From Polyangium sp. 6x1 (GTDB lineage: Bacteria > Myxococcota_A > Polyangia > Polyangiales > Polyangiaceae), in NCBI RefSeq assembly GCF_029946515.1, contig NZ_JARZHH010000049.1, positions 25,831 through 89,830 on the forward strand: a DNA stretch of 64,000 nt, given 5' to 3'. The translations under genes were made by a program, and so were the position numbers. The notes under the pieces were generated by a model that was not told where the DNA came from, searched no databases, and saw only the letters and a list, made by a program, of their open reading frames with translations. The first letter of the stretch is position 1, and every line of letters begins with the position of its first letter. Positions 24,625 to 33,678 of the stretch are shown piece after piece.

Positions 24625-27090
24625 ATGAAGAAGCTGACAAACGAGCTCACTCGTCCTCGTAGACCTCGGCAGATTCGGACGGCGGCCGCGCCGCTTCCCG
24701 CAGCAGCGAGCCCGACGTCCGTCGCGCTCCGCCGTCGCACCTTCATGATGGGGCTCCTCGGCGGCGCAGCCGCGGCGTTCGCGGCCGGGTGTAGCTCCGA
24801 GCCCGCCAATCCGCCGAGCGTCAAGCCGCCCACCACGCCGTGCGTCTCGATCCCCGAAATCGGGGACGGCGAGGACGTCATCACGTACGTCACCCGCATC
24901 AAGGGCCAGTACGACCACGAGTTCTACAAGGCCGTCATCGGCGCCGCGAACGAATTCAAGGAAGGCGACGACGCGCTCGGGATCGCGGCTTGCGACCAGA
25001 CGTCGCGCGACAACGCGCGCAAGCTGCTCGGGAACACGACGGTCAGCGCTCTCGCGGATCGCCCGATGCTCGAAGACGCGGTGTACACGCTGATCATGCA
25101 GGCGACCGACGCGGCCGCGCTCGACGGCGTGCGCGCCTGGAAGATGTCGCAGCTCAAGTCGTTTTTGCTCGAAAAGACCGAGGACGAGATCAAGGCCGTG
25201 ATGGTGGGCCTGCCGAGCGACATCATCGGCATGATCGTGAAGCTCATGAGCAACGACGAGCTCATCAAGGTGGGCCAGACGGTGTTCAATCCCCTGCCGG
25301 GCTCGAAGATCGGCGCCAAGGGCTACATGGGCGCGCGTATCCAGCCGAACTCGCCCACGGACGATACGACCGACATCATCTGGCAGGTGTTCAACGGCTT
25401 CGCCTTCGCGGTCGGCGACGTCGTGCTCGGCAACAACCCCGTGTCGAGCGAGGTTGCGAGCGTGCACGCCATCGAGGAGGCGCTGAAGGACGTGCTCGTC
25501 ACGTTCAAGCTCGAAGACGTGCTGCCGCATTGCTGCCTTGCGCACATCGACGTGCAGGCCGAGGTGGAGAAGCAGTTCCCGGGCTCCACGGCGCTCTGGT
25601 TCCAGAGCCTCGGCAGCACGGTCGACGCGAACGCGACGTTCGACGTGACCGTGGAGAAGATGCTGAACCACGCGGCCGAGCGCCCGGGCAAATACGGCCT
25701 CTACTTCGAGACGGGCCAGGGCGCGGACGCGACGAACGGCCACGGCGCGGGCTTCGACATGGTCGTGCACGAGTCACGCAAGTACGGCTTCGCGCGCGCG
25801 CTGAAGAAGAAGGTGGCCGATGCGCAGAAGGCCGCGGGCAACGCCGAGGCGCCGTGGGTGCACCTGAACGACGTGGCCGGCTTCATCGGCCCTGAGGTCT
25901 TCCGCACGAAGGATCAGCTCGTCCGCTGCTGCCTGGAGGACATCGTGATGGGCAAGCTCCACGGCCTGCCCATCGGCCTCGACATCTGCTCGACGCTGCA
26001 CATGTCGGTCGATCTCGACGATCTCGACTGGTGCATCGACCAGATCATGCCGGCGAACCCCGCCTACCTCATGGGTTTGCCCACGAAGAACGATCCGATG
26101 CTCTCGTACCTGACGACCGCATTCCAGGACCACGTCCGGATCCGCGAGAAGTTCGGCTACAAGGTCGACGACAAGATGTGGGCCTTTTTCCAGGAGCTCG
26201 GCGTGATCGACGCGCAGGGCAAGCCCACGCAGTACTTCGGCAACGTGAAGTACGTCTATGCGAAATACGTGAAGGCGAAGAACCCGCTCGACATGCGCAC
26301 CGTGGACGAGATCATGAATGCGCAGGAGACGCTCGACGCGCTCGACGCCGTGAAGAAGCGGGGCGTATTCATCGCCGAGGGCTACGGGACGAACCCGTGG
26401 GATTTGAACCCCGAGCTCGACAAGTACATCCGCGACCTCGTCGCCGACGGCAAGAAGAGCATCTACGCCGACCTCGAGCCGGCGTTCGTCGCGACGATCC
26501 CCACCGCGGTGAAGATCTGGACGGGCGCAAAGGATCGCGACGATTACATCCTGCATCCGCCGACGGGCGAGCAGATCAAGGAGGACGCGATCCCGGAGAT
26601 CGAGAAGCTGCGCGACGCGCACGCGGGCCAGTACGACGTGCAGATCATGATCTCCGAGGGCCTGAATGCCTACTCGATCTCGGATCCGGGCCACGTCGAC
26701 AAGTTCCTGCCGGCGCTGCGCGCGAAGCTCGAAGAGGCCGGCTACAAGGTCGCGCCCGAGCACGTCGTGTGCACGGCGGGCCGCGTGCGCGCGGGGTATC
26801 ACGTCGGCGAGGTGCTCTTCGGGAAGCTCGCGGACAAGCAGAGCACGCGCGCGATCGTGCACATCATCGGCGAGCGGCCGGGCAGCGAGCACCGCGCGTT
26901 CTCGGTGTACATGACGACCCCGAAGGTCGAGGTCTGGGCCCAGGCGGGCAAGGTCGACCACGACATCACGAGTGTCCTCGCAGGCCTCGCCGACACGACG
27001 TACGCCATGAATGCGAGCATGCAGAAGGACCCGGTCGAGTCCGCAAAGCAGGTGGTGACGCAGCTCAACGATCTGCGCGCGAAGGCCTGA
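24625..27090 (+). CDS. EutB-EutC fusion ethanolamine ammonia-lyase with Tat lipoprotein signal
   Basis: Adenosylcobalamin-dependent conversion of ethanolamine to acetaldehyde and ammonia is the known role of this family. 821 aa in one chain: EutB-like large subunit (about residues 75-590) then EutC-like small subunit (about 600-821). EutB landmarks: GARIQPNSPTDD near 235 (Arg), AVGDVVLGNNPVSSE (Asn), GLYFETGQGADATNG near 362 (substrate Glu), LEDIVMGKLHGLPIGLDIC near 437 (Asp), YLMGLPTKND. EutC landmarks: DVQIMISEGLNAYSI and IVHIIGERPGSEHRAFSVY. The N-terminus carries a twin-arginine motif RRRTFMMG and a lipobox AAGC with Cys at about 57, which would export and lipidate it. ATG 24625 is preferred for GGGAG 9 bp before it. 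Subunits are normally separate, and cytoplasmic. No reactivase gene is in view. Confidence 0.85.
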   Translation: MKKLTNELTRPRRPRQIRTAAAPLPAAASPTSVALRRRTFMMGLLGGAAAAFAAGCSSEPANPPSVKPPTTPCVSIPEIGDGEDVITYVTRIKGQYDHEFYKAVIGAANEFKEGDDALGIAACDQTSRDNARKLLGNTTVSALADRPMLEDAVYTLIMQATDAAALDGVRAWKMSQLKSFLLEKTEDEIKAVMVGLPSDIIGMIVKLMSNDELIKVGQTVFNPLPGSKIGAKGYMGARIQPNSPTDDTTDIIWQVFNGFAFAVGDVVLGNNPVSSEVASVHAIEEALKDVLVTFKLEDVLPHCCLAHIDVQAEVEKQFPGSTALWFQSLGSTVDANATFDVTVEKMLNHAAERPGKYGLYFETGQGADATNGHGAGFDMVVHESRKYGFARALKKKVADAQKAAGNAEAPWVHLNDVAGFIGPEVFRTKDQLVRCCLEDIVMGKLHGLPIGLDICSTLHMSVDLDDLDWCIDQIMPANPAYLMGLPTKNDPMLSYLTTAFQDHVRIREKFGYKVDDKMWAFFQELGVIDAQGKPTQYFGNVKYVYAKYVKAKNPLDMRTVDEIMNAQETLDALDAVKKRGVFIAEGYGTNPWDLNPELDKYIRDLVADGKKSIYADLEPAFVATIPTAVKIWTGAKDRDDYILHPPTGEQIKEDAIPEIEKLRDAHAGQYDVQIMISEGLNAYSISDPGHVDKFLPALRAKLEEAGYKVAPEHVVCTAGRVRAGYHVGEVLFGKLADKQSTRAIVHIIGERPGSEHRAFSVYMTTPKVEVWAQAGKVDHDITSVLAGLADTTYAMNASMQKDPVESAKQVVTQLNDLRAKA

Positions 27091-27101
27091 AACGAAGGCC
27101 G

Positions 27102-27141
27102 CCCGGGGGCTCGGCTCGGGAGCGCCGAGCGAGCCCCCCGG
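27102..27141. terminator. Bidirectional GC-rich terminator-like hairpin
   Basis: Between the convergent stops at 27090 and 27150. GGGGGCTC plus GCTCGG (with one bulged G) at 27105-27119 pairs with CCGAGC plus GAGCCCCC at 27125-27138 (14 bp, GAGCG loop). No T-run follows on either strand. Confidence 0.5.
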
Positions 27142-27149
27142 CGCGCGGC

Positions 27150-29156
27150 TCATTGCGGCAGCGCGATCTCCCGGAGATCGGTGCCCGCCGCGTACGAATA
27201 ACTCACGTACGAATCGAACCCGCCCACCAAAACGAGGATCGGCACGCCGGCGACGACCCGGTGGACGCCGTCATTTTGCTTGCCCGGCAAGGTGATCACG
27301 AAGTTCGAGAGGCTTTCGATGAGCGGGAAGCTGAGCTGGCAGTCGTAGACGAGCAGCTCGGGCGGAAGGCCGCCGCGCTCTTCGAGCGTGAGGCCGTCGG
27401 CCGGGGCGACCGCGCAGGCATCGGCGTCGACCAGCATCTCGTCGAGCAGGGCGCCCTGGCCCGCGGGCACGACGATCGAGATGTAATCGAATGCGTATTT
27501 GTCGGGGGTGAGGAAGACGTAATCGGGCCGAGCCTGCTCGAGCGGGGGGACGATGAGCAGGCTCGGATCGCCGCCGGGCAGGCCGCGCCGTACGCCCGCG
27601 GCGTCCTGGCTGCTCATGATCTGGGCCGCGATGACGGGCTCCGTGCTCTCGGCCGTGAAATGGCGGTACGTCGTGACCTCGGCGGAATCGCCGAGCCATT
27701 TCAGCTCGAGGACGTCGTAGGGCGGCGGCAGGCTCGTGGTGATCTTCGCGCCGGCCTTCGAGGCGGCGACGAAGCGGACGTAATCGGGCTCGGGGACCTC
27801 GTCGATGAGCCCGCCGGCCTGCTTGACCATGTGCGTGCGGCTCGGCGTGTGCGGAATGGCGAACGATTTGCCGGCGGTGCGGACCGGATCGAGCTGATCT
27901 TCGAGGTGATCGGCGCAGCAGCGGCGGTACGCGAGGGTCGGGAAATGGGGCGCGTCCGAGGCCTCGCCGCCCGTGAAGACCGCGATGGGCCCGGTCGACT
28001 CGATGGTGCTGCCCGTGAAGTCGGCGTTGAAATCGCCCGTCTCCAGGTTCAGCACGTCGAAGGCATCGAGGCGCACCTCGATCGTGCCGTTCGCCGGCGT
28101 CTCGAGCACGGGGCCGCCGCCCACGACCTTCGCCGCCGTTTTCACGCGCACGAGGGTGTCCGGCTGCGTGCCCACGACCGTGAGGAACGAGCGGAGGTGG
28201 ATGGGCGCGTTCGGGTTGAAGTTCGTGTCCGGATCGTCGGTCGCGGCGATCGTCTGCGGCCAGCCGACGACGACGTACGACGTGATGAGGCTGTCCCCGA
28301 CGCCGAACGAGAGCGCCTCGGTCGGCTTCAAGAGCGACGCGTCGTTCGAGAAGACGTTCACGTTCTCGAGCGGGTTGAACTGGTAAGCGACGACGGGGAA
28401 ATCCGAGCGGATGCGGAAGGCGTGCCTCGTCAGCGCCGTGTGCGTGCCGGTGTCGTATTCGCCCTCGGGGCTGCCGTCGACCTCGCGCGGGCCGAGCTTG
28501 AAGACCTGGAGGTTCAGGGGCGCGATGACCGCGGTGGCGATGTCGTAGGGCGCCGCGGGCGAGCCGGGCAGGCTGTCGTCCTGCGCGATGTGCACGGAGA
28601 CGGCGACGTCCGGGTGCGGGTTCGAAACGACGACCGCGAACTGCTGCGCGGCCGCGTTGCTCGTTGCGTCGATCCTCGCGTTGTCGAGGTCCACGGCCCA
28701 GTACTCGCAGCCGACGTTGCTCTTCTCGACGGTCGCGCGGCCGCAGAGGTCCACGCAGCTCCCGAGGCGGCACGCGATGCCTTTCGACGCATCACACGTG
28801 TCGATGAGCGTCGCGACGGTGCCGTCGGCGTTGCAGCGGTAGGCCTCCTGTCCCTTGCAGGTCCCATCATTCGGGAGGCAAGCCGTGCAGCGGAGCAAGG
28901 TCGGCGCGCAGACGAGGCCCTCGGCCGCGCAGTCCTCGACGAGGGTCCACGCAGGGCCCGCGCCGTCGTCCGTGCAGCGCTCGAGCGCGGTCGTGCAGCG
29001 CTCGAGGCCGACGACACACGCGGGCGGCGGCGGGGGCTTCGGCTCGACCTCTTCCCAGCGGGTCGATTTGTCGAAGCAGCTCGCGAGCACCACGAGGGCG
29101 CCGAGGACGAGAACGCCCCGGCCGAGCCTCTTCGAGCGCCTGGATCGCTCGTTCAT
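27150..29156 (-). CDS. IgGFc-binding-type surface lipoprotein, paralogue of the 13 kb gene
   Basis: 668 aa. Lipoprotein signal MNERSRRSKRLGRGVLVLGA with lipobox LASC (Cys about 27). A Cys-rich module follows (CVVGLERCTTALERCTDDG, LLRCTACLPNDGTC, ACRLGSCVDLCGRATV), then GCEYWAVDLDNAR, the IgGFc-type domain with RIRSDFPVVAYQFNPLENVN, FLTVVGTQPDTLVRVKTAAK and CCADHLEDQLDP. A late AGQGALLDEMLVDADACAVA and TLPGKQNDGVHRVV end it. Structure and order parallel the 13 kb protein although sequences differ. Stop faces the eutBC-like gene. It is 19 bp downstream of the IPT/TIG gene on the same strand, so probably one transcript. Confidence 0.78.
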   Translation of the reverse strand: MNERSRRSKRLGRGVLVLGALVVLASCFDKSTRWEEVEPKPPPPPACVVGLERCTTALERCTDDGAGPAWTLVEDCAAEGLVCAPTLLRCTACLPNDGTCKGQEAYRCNADGTVATLIDTCDASKGIACRLGSCVDLCGRATVEKSNVGCEYWAVDLDNARIDATSNAAAQQFAVVVSNPHPDVAVSVHIAQDDSLPGSPAAPYDIATAVIAPLNLQVFKLGPREVDGSPEGEYDTGTHTALTRHAFRIRSDFPVVAYQFNPLENVNVFSNDASLLKPTEALSFGVGDSLITSYVVVGWPQTIAATDDPDTNFNPNAPIHLRSFLTVVGTQPDTLVRVKTAAKVVGGGPVLETPANGTIEVRLDAFDVLNLETGDFNADFTGSTIESTGPIAVFTGGEASDAPHFPTLAYRRCCADHLEDQLDPVRTAGKSFAIPHTPSRTHMVKQAGGLIDEVPEPDYVRFVAASKAGAKITTSLPPPYDVLELKWLGDSAEVTTYRHFTAESTEPVIAAQIMSSQDAAGVRRGLPGGDPSLLIVPPLEQARPDYVFLTPDKYAFDYISIVVPAGQGALLDEMLVDADACAVAPADGLTLEERGGLPPELLVYDCQLSFPLIESLSNFVITLPGKQNDGVHRVVAGVPILVLVGGFDSYVSYSYAAGTDLREIALPQ

Positions 29157-29175
29157 GCGCGTTTCCTCGTCGCGG

Positions 29176-31284
29176 TCACAGGAACACGTTGAAGTAGTCG
29201 AGGGCGTAGGCGCTCATCCCGCTCGGTCGAATGTCGCGGTAGCGGAGCGCGCCGTAGGAGAACTTGTCGACGCGCGCGCCGTAGACGCCGATGGTGAGGG
29301 GTCCGCCCGGCAGGCCGCCTTCGGGGAAGGGGAAGCCCGAGAGATCCGGGACCTCGACGGCGTGCGAGCCCTTGGGCACGACCACGGTCCAGCGGATGAG
29401 GCCGCCGCCGCTCGCGATGTCGTAGACCGAGAGGTCGATCGCGGAGCCGCCGGCGCCGAACGTGGTGGCGAGGTGACGGCCGTCCCAGGCCGCGCCGCTC
29501 GCCGGCGTGTTCAGCGTCGGCACGCCGACGAACCCGTCCACGAGGAGGCTCTCGGCGGTGCTCGTGGAGAGCAGGCGGCCGACGACCGACATCGGCGCCG
29601 AGGCCTGCGGGCCCGTGACTGCGCGGGCCGTGGAGAGGTACGTCGCGCCAAACAGCGAGCCGTCGAGCGCGGGCAGGCCGACGAACGGGATGGGGCCGGC
29701 GAGCGGGAGGAGCGGCGTTTTCACGCCCGAGGGCAGGATCGCGTAGCCGTCGTTGCCGAGCATCACGGAGACCGTGGCGCGCACGCGATCCGGCCCCTTC
29801 GGCCCCGGCGCGGGCGGCGTGACGTCCATCGTGAGGGCTTGATCGAGCGTCCGATCCATCACGATGTAGACCTGATCGGTGTACGCGCCCGGCTGCACGC
29901 TCACGCCTTGCACCATGCCCATCGCGTAGGCCGTGAACTTGGGCGCCGCCGTGTTCGTGGTCTCGATGCCGGCGAGCGCGTAGAGGGCGCGGTTGCCGGC
30001 GCTGCTGCCGAGCTGGAACGCGTAGCCGATCTCGCCGGGCGTATCCGGGAGGACGGCCGTGGAGGGGTGCGGGAGCTGGAAGGCCGCGGTCGGGTCGAGG
30101 TTCGCGTGGAAGACGTACGCGGCCTGGCGTTCGCCCGGCGCGGGCGCTGGGATGTTGATCCAGGGAGATTTCTTGAACTCGACGTTGCCGGTCCAGACGA
30201 GCTCGCCGCGGATGCCGCCGCCCGCGCCGGGTTTGCCCCCGACCGGCGGAGGATCGCCGTCGGCCACGCACGCAGGGCTGAGGACGGGATCGAGGTAGAC
30301 GGTGACGGTGTCGACGGGGACGTCGACGAACGAGATGGGGCTGTGGCACTTGGCCGCGATGGTCACGGTGCGCGGCCCGGTGAGCGAGGGATCGTCGAAG
30401 AGGATCACGCCCGTCGAATCGACCTGCTTCACGAGCGCGGACGGCAGATCGCTGCCGACGATCACACGCGCGCCGGGGATCGGATCGCCCGTGAAGTTGT
30501 TGTAAACGAGCACCTTGAGCTTGCCCGCGAGCGGATCGCCGGAGAGGCCGCCCTTGAAGCCGTTCGTGCTGTCCTCGTAGGTGTACGCGTCGAGCACGAC
30601 GATCGGCTGGCCGTCGCCCGCGTCGACCGAGACAGGCTTCGCGCCCGGCGTGCCTTTGGGGACCGTGCACGTGATCGACGTGGGTCCGTTGACGGTCTGC
30701 GTGGTGCAGGGTTTGCCCGCGATCTTGGCGACCGCGCCGGGCCCCCAGCTCGTGCCGTCGCCGACGATCTCGACGACCGTGCCGCCGGCGACGGGCCCGC
30801 TCGACGGCGCCGCGTAGAGCGCGTCGTAGGCGTATCCGCCGGGCAGCGAGCGGCGCGTGGAGTCGTCGTCGCCCTTTTGCACGGTGAGCGTGACCGGGCC
30901 GGCCGTGCCCTTGGGCGCGACGATCTGCAGGCGGGTCGGGTCGATCGGGACCATCGTCGACGCATCGGCCTCGACCTCGCCGAACCAGACGCGCGTGGCC
31001 GCCGCGAAGCCATTGCCGCGGATGAGCACGCGCTGGCCGCCGGTGAAGGGGCCGTGCGTGGGATCGGCGCCGATCACGGCGTAGGGATCCGCGTTCGGGA
31101 TGTCGGGCGCGGCGTCGATGGGCGGCACGCCTCCGTCGAAATTGATGAGCGGATCTTCTCCGTCACCGTCGGTCTGCCGACGGATGCCCTCGGGCGCGCC
31201 GGCGATGCACGCGGACGCGGTCAGCGCGATGAGCAGGAAGCCCCGGAGGACGAGCTTTTTCGGGCTGGCTTTGAAGTCGCGCAC
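29176..31284 (-). CDS. IPT/TIG-domain surface lipoprotein
   Basis: 702 aa. GTG start at 31284, with a lipoprotein signal ending in lipobox SAC (Cys about 26). Two IPT/TIG immunoglobulin-like domains follow: IGADPTHGPFTGGQRVLIRG (residues about 70-90) with GFAAATRVWFGEVEADAST and then AAPSSGPVAGGTVVEIVGDG. The rest is beta-rich: a carboxypeptidase-regulatory-like module GDPIPGARVIVGSDLP and then FVDVPVDTVTVYLDPVL. The last part resembles a sandwich/propeller with few motifs. Predicted to be exposed on the outer membrane; a binding or adhesion role fits the architecture, with no enzymatic motif. First gene of a two-gene unit with the IgGFc-type lipoprotein. Confidence 0.75.
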   Translation of the reverse strand: MRDFKASPKKLVLRGFLLIALTASACIAGAPEGIRRQTDGDGEDPLINFDGGVPPIDAAPDIPNADPYAVIGADPTHGPFTGGQRVLIRGNGFAAATRVWFGEVEADASTMVPIDPTRLQIVAPKGTAGPVTLTVQKGDDDSTRRSLPGGYAYDALYAAPSSGPVAGGTVVEIVGDGTSWGPGAVAKIAGKPCTTQTVNGPTSITCTVPKGTPGAKPVSVDAGDGQPIVVLDAYTYEDSTNGFKGGLSGDPLAGKLKVLVYNNFTGDPIPGARVIVGSDLPSALVKQVDSTGVILFDDPSLTGPRTVTIAAKCHSPISFVDVPVDTVTVYLDPVLSPACVADGDPPPVGGKPGAGGGIRGELVWTGNVEFKKSPWINIPAPAPGERQAAYVFHANLDPTAAFQLPHPSTAVLPDTPGEIGYAFQLGSSAGNRALYALAGIETTNTAAPKFTAYAMGMVQGVSVQPGAYTDQVYIVMDRTLDQALTMDVTPPAPGPKGPDRVRATVSVMLGNDGYAILPSGVKTPLLPLAGPIPFVGLPALDGSLFGATYLSTARAVTGPQASAPMSVVGRLLSTSTAESLLVDGFVGVPTLNTPASGAAWDGRHLATTFGAGGSAIDLSVYDIASGGGLIRWTVVVPKGSHAVEVPDLSGFPFPEGGLPGGPLTIGVYGARVDKFSYGALRYRDIRPSGMSAYALDYFNVFL

Positions 31285-31330
31285 ACCTCGAGTGTACGCG
31301 ATGCAGGCAGGTACGGGCGAGGCTCGCCGC

Positions 31331-31759
31331 TCAGGATTCCTTGCTGGTCAAGCCGAGGCTCGCCTGTTTCTCGGCGAGCGCTTTCACGGCCGGCTCGATG
31401 TCCTCGAACGGCTCGTTGAAGTGGATGGCGACGGCGTACGGCCAGATGTCCGAGACCTCGACGCTGCGCCGCTCGTCCCGCACGACGCGGCCCTTCACCT
31501 CGCGGCACTGGTTCGGATCTCCGGTCAGGTACAGCGAGAGCGTGACCTCGTCGCCGATCTTCACGCGCGCGCGGGTCAAGAGGAGCGCGCCCGAGACGCT
31601 CAGGTCGCGGATCACCGCGGTGCGCTTGTTTCCGTTGCCCGTGTCGACGTGGGCGGGGAAGACGGCCGTATGTCGCAACGCGGTGCGGCGGTCCGATGCA
31701 GGACCCGACAAGGGGCCTTCGGAAAGCGGTGCTTCTTCTTCACGATCTTGGTTGCTCAT
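31331..31759 (-). CDS. PilZ-domain protein
   Basis: 142 aa from ATG 31759 (an earlier in-frame ATG at 31819 exists). PilZ domains bind cyclic di-GMP through an RxxxR motif and a D/NxSxxG motif. Here DRRTALRHTAVFPAHVD supplies Arg-rich RRTALR, and IRDLSVSGALLLTRARV supplies D-x-S-x-x-G. They are followed by a PilZ beta-barrel pattern IGDEVTLSLYLTG and VKGRVVRDERRS, and a C-terminal helix EPAVKALAEKQASL. A single-domain PilZ protein, typical for motility or gene regulation in myxobacteria. It lies downstream of the kaiC-response-regulator pair on the same strand with a spacer of about 100 bp. The c-di-GMP binding is predicted, not shown. Confidence 0.85.
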   Translation of the reverse strand: MSNQDREEEAPLSEGPLSGPASDRRTALRHTAVFPAHVDTGNGNKRTAVIRDLSVSGALLLTRARVKIGDEVTLSLYLTGDPNQCREVKGRVVRDERRSVEVSDIWPYAVAIHFNEPFEDIEPAVKALAEKQASLGLTSKES

Positions 31760-31858
31760 GGGCGTTCCTCGGCGCGCGCTCGGGGAGCCATCTTCCCGCG
31801 GGAGCGTCGTTCGTGACAAGGCCGAACGCCCCGGACACGGTGTGCCCTCGGACCGCTG

Positions 31859-32242
31859 CTAGCTCCGCGCGACCTCTTCGCGATCACCCCTACCAGCGAG
31901 GCGCGCGACCGTGTCGAGCAGCGTGCCGAGGTCGAAGGGCTTCTTGAGGAACGCCGCGCATCCGAGCTCCTGCGAGAGCCTCCGCCCCTCCGCAGCGCTC
32001 ATCATCACGACCGGGATGCCCCCGAGCGAAGCGTCTTCGCGCATGAGCCGCAGCATCTCGGCTCCATCCACGACGGGCATCATGCGGTCGAGCAGCACGA
32101 GGTCCGGCCGCGATTCGGCGATGCGCGCGAGCCCCTCACGCCCGTTCGAGGCCGTGATCACGCGGTAGCCCTCCGCGGTGAGGAGGTCGCTCAGCACGTC
32201 GACAATGTCGAGTTCGTCGTCCACGACGAGGATCGTCTTCAC
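31859..32242 (-). CDS. Single-domain response regulator (CheY-like receiver)
   Basis: 127 aa. Receiver fold: VKTILVVDDELDIVDVLSDL (acidic pocket Asp residues 8-9), PDLVLLDRMMPVVDG with the phospho-accepting Asp near 52, VVMMSAAEG (Thr/Ser switch) and AAFLKKPFDLGTLL with conserved Lys near 102. No output domain, so it acts through protein contacts. It overlaps the KaiC-like gene by 4 bp as GTGA (GTG at 32242, TGA at 32241-32239), implying coupled translation. Long upstream frame 32680 is antisense to KaiC and rejected. Expected to be controlled by an unseen histidine kinase. Confidence 0.9.
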   Translation of the reverse strand: MKTILVVDDELDIVDVLSDLLTAEGYRVITASNGREGLARIAESRPDLVLLDRMMPVVDGAEMLRLMREDASLGGIPVVMMSAAEGRRLSQELGCAAFLKKPFDLGTLLDTVARLAGRGDREEVARS

Positions 32243-33678
32243 GCGCTCCCCCGGAGGCGCCTTCGCGCGCTCGGCCGCTCCACCTCGATCCCCTGGCTCG
32301 AAATGTGGAGCTTCCGCAAGGAGGGATCGTGCTTGCCGCCGGCGACCTTGCGCGTCGCGACGAACCTGCGCAGCCGACGCCCTTTTTCTTCCTCCTCGAG
32401 GACGATCACATTGTCGACGAACGCCGCCTGCGGCAGCGAGCCCGTGCTCGGCACGCGCTCCCACGTGGAGATCGTCTCCGCGAGCAGCGTGGTCGCGCCG
32501 CGTCTCGCGAGCTCGGCCCACAGCGCTGCATGGAAGCGATCGAGTCGCTCGACGTCCGTCACCATGTTGCGGAAGCCGCGGAGCTCGTCGATGAACACGC
32601 GCTTCTGCCCCTCCTCGCTGACCTCGTCGAGTAGGCGCCACGCAACTGCGTCCGCCGTACCCTCGGTGGGAGGGTACCATAGCATCGTCAGCTCGGAGCG
32701 ATCGAGCGCGCCCTGGGCGTCGAGCCCAATCCCGCTTGCGGCCTGGACGATCCGCGCCGGGCCCTCGCCGAAGCCGAGGTAGATCCCGCGCTCGCCGCGG
32801 CGGATGCCCTCGAGGAGGAAGCTCATCCCGAGCAGGGTCTTGCCCATCCCGGGGGCCCCGATGAGCGCCGTGGACGATCCGGCGAGCACGCCTCCGCCGA
32901 GCATCGCGTCGAGCCCCGGCACGCCGAAGCCGAGCCGCCCTTTCGGGGGCACCGTGGAGGGAGGCGGGAAGGGCCAGGCCTCGAGCCGCGGGTAGACGTG
33001 GAAGCCCTTGCTGTCGATGTCGATCGCGTGGGCGCCGAGCGCGTACTTCGTGGCCCGCATCTTCTCGACCACGAGCTCGCGCTCCGAGCGCGCGCCGATG
33101 CGGCGTTTGTCGAGCGTGATCAGCCCGTCCACCGTCGCCTGCTCGGGCCGCGGCATGTCGGAGGCGCGCTGCGTGGCGAGCAGGAGCATCGTGCAGCCGG
33201 TCAAGCTCGCCGACGTCGAGAGTGTCAGCAAAAACCGCTTGAACACGCTCGTCGTGGGGGCGAACTCCTCCGCGGTGCCGAGCCCGTCGAGCACGAGGAA
33301 CATCGCGCCGTGTTCCCGGATCGTACGGCCGAGCAGCTCGAGCAGGCCGTCGAGCCCGCTCTGTTCGAGCACACCGTACCCGCTCATGTAGACGATCCGG
33401 TGGGGGACGAAGGTCGGGTCGAAGAACTCGAACCCCCCGAGATGCGCGAGCATGCGGGCGTGCGCCTCCGCGAGCAGCGTGACGTACACGGCCGTCTGTC
33501 CGGTCGCGGCGCGGCGGAAGGTGATCTGGTTGGCCAGGATCGTCTTGCCGCTGCCGGGCGGGCCCACGACGAGGTGGACGCTACCGGCCAGGAAGCCTCC
33601 GCCGAGGACGGTGTCGAGGCCCGTGATCCCCGTGGGAATGCGGTCGAGGCTGGGTCGCTCGGCGTCATCCTGTTTCAT
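32239..33678 (-). CDS. Dual-domain KaiC-like RecA-superfamily ATPase
   Basis: 479 aa with two KaiC/RAD55-type ATPase domains. Domain 1: PTGITGLDTVLGGGFLAGSV at 15-34, Walker A VVGPPGSGKTILANQ at 37-51, Walker B FLVLDGLGTA. Domain 2: GVPGLDAMLGGGVLAGSS then Walker A IGAPGMGKTLLGMSF near 270, and VFIDELRGFRN. The family includes circadian KaiC and many bacterial KaiC-like proteins that act in phosphorelays. The catalytic Glu pair and phospho-site regions of the clock protein cannot be aligned here with confidence. There are no kaiA/kaiB genes in the window. It overlaps the response regulator by 4 bp, suggesting a signalling unit. ATG start at 33678. Confidence 0.88.
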   Translation of the reverse strand: MKQDDAERPSLDRIPTGITGLDTVLGGGFLAGSVHLVVGPPGSGKTILANQITFRRAATGQTAVYVTLLAEAHARMLAHLGGFEFFDPTFVPHRIVYMSGYGVLEQSGLDGLLELLGRTIREHGAMFLVLDGLGTAEEFAPTTSVFKRFLLTLSTSASLTGCTMLLLATQRASDMPRPEQATVDGLITLDKRRIGARSERELVVEKMRATKYALGAHAIDIDSKGFHVYPRLEAWPFPPPSTVPPKGRLGFGVPGLDAMLGGGVLAGSSTALIGAPGMGKTLLGMSFLLEGIRRGERGIYLGFGEGPARIVQAASGIGLDAQGALDRSELTMLWYPPTEGTADAVAWRLLDEVSEEGQKRVFIDELRGFRNMVTDVERLDRFHAALWAELARRGATTLLAETISTWERVPSTGSLPQAAFVDNVIVLEEEEKGRRLRRFVATRKVAGGKHDPSLRKLHISSQGIEVERPSARRRLRGSA

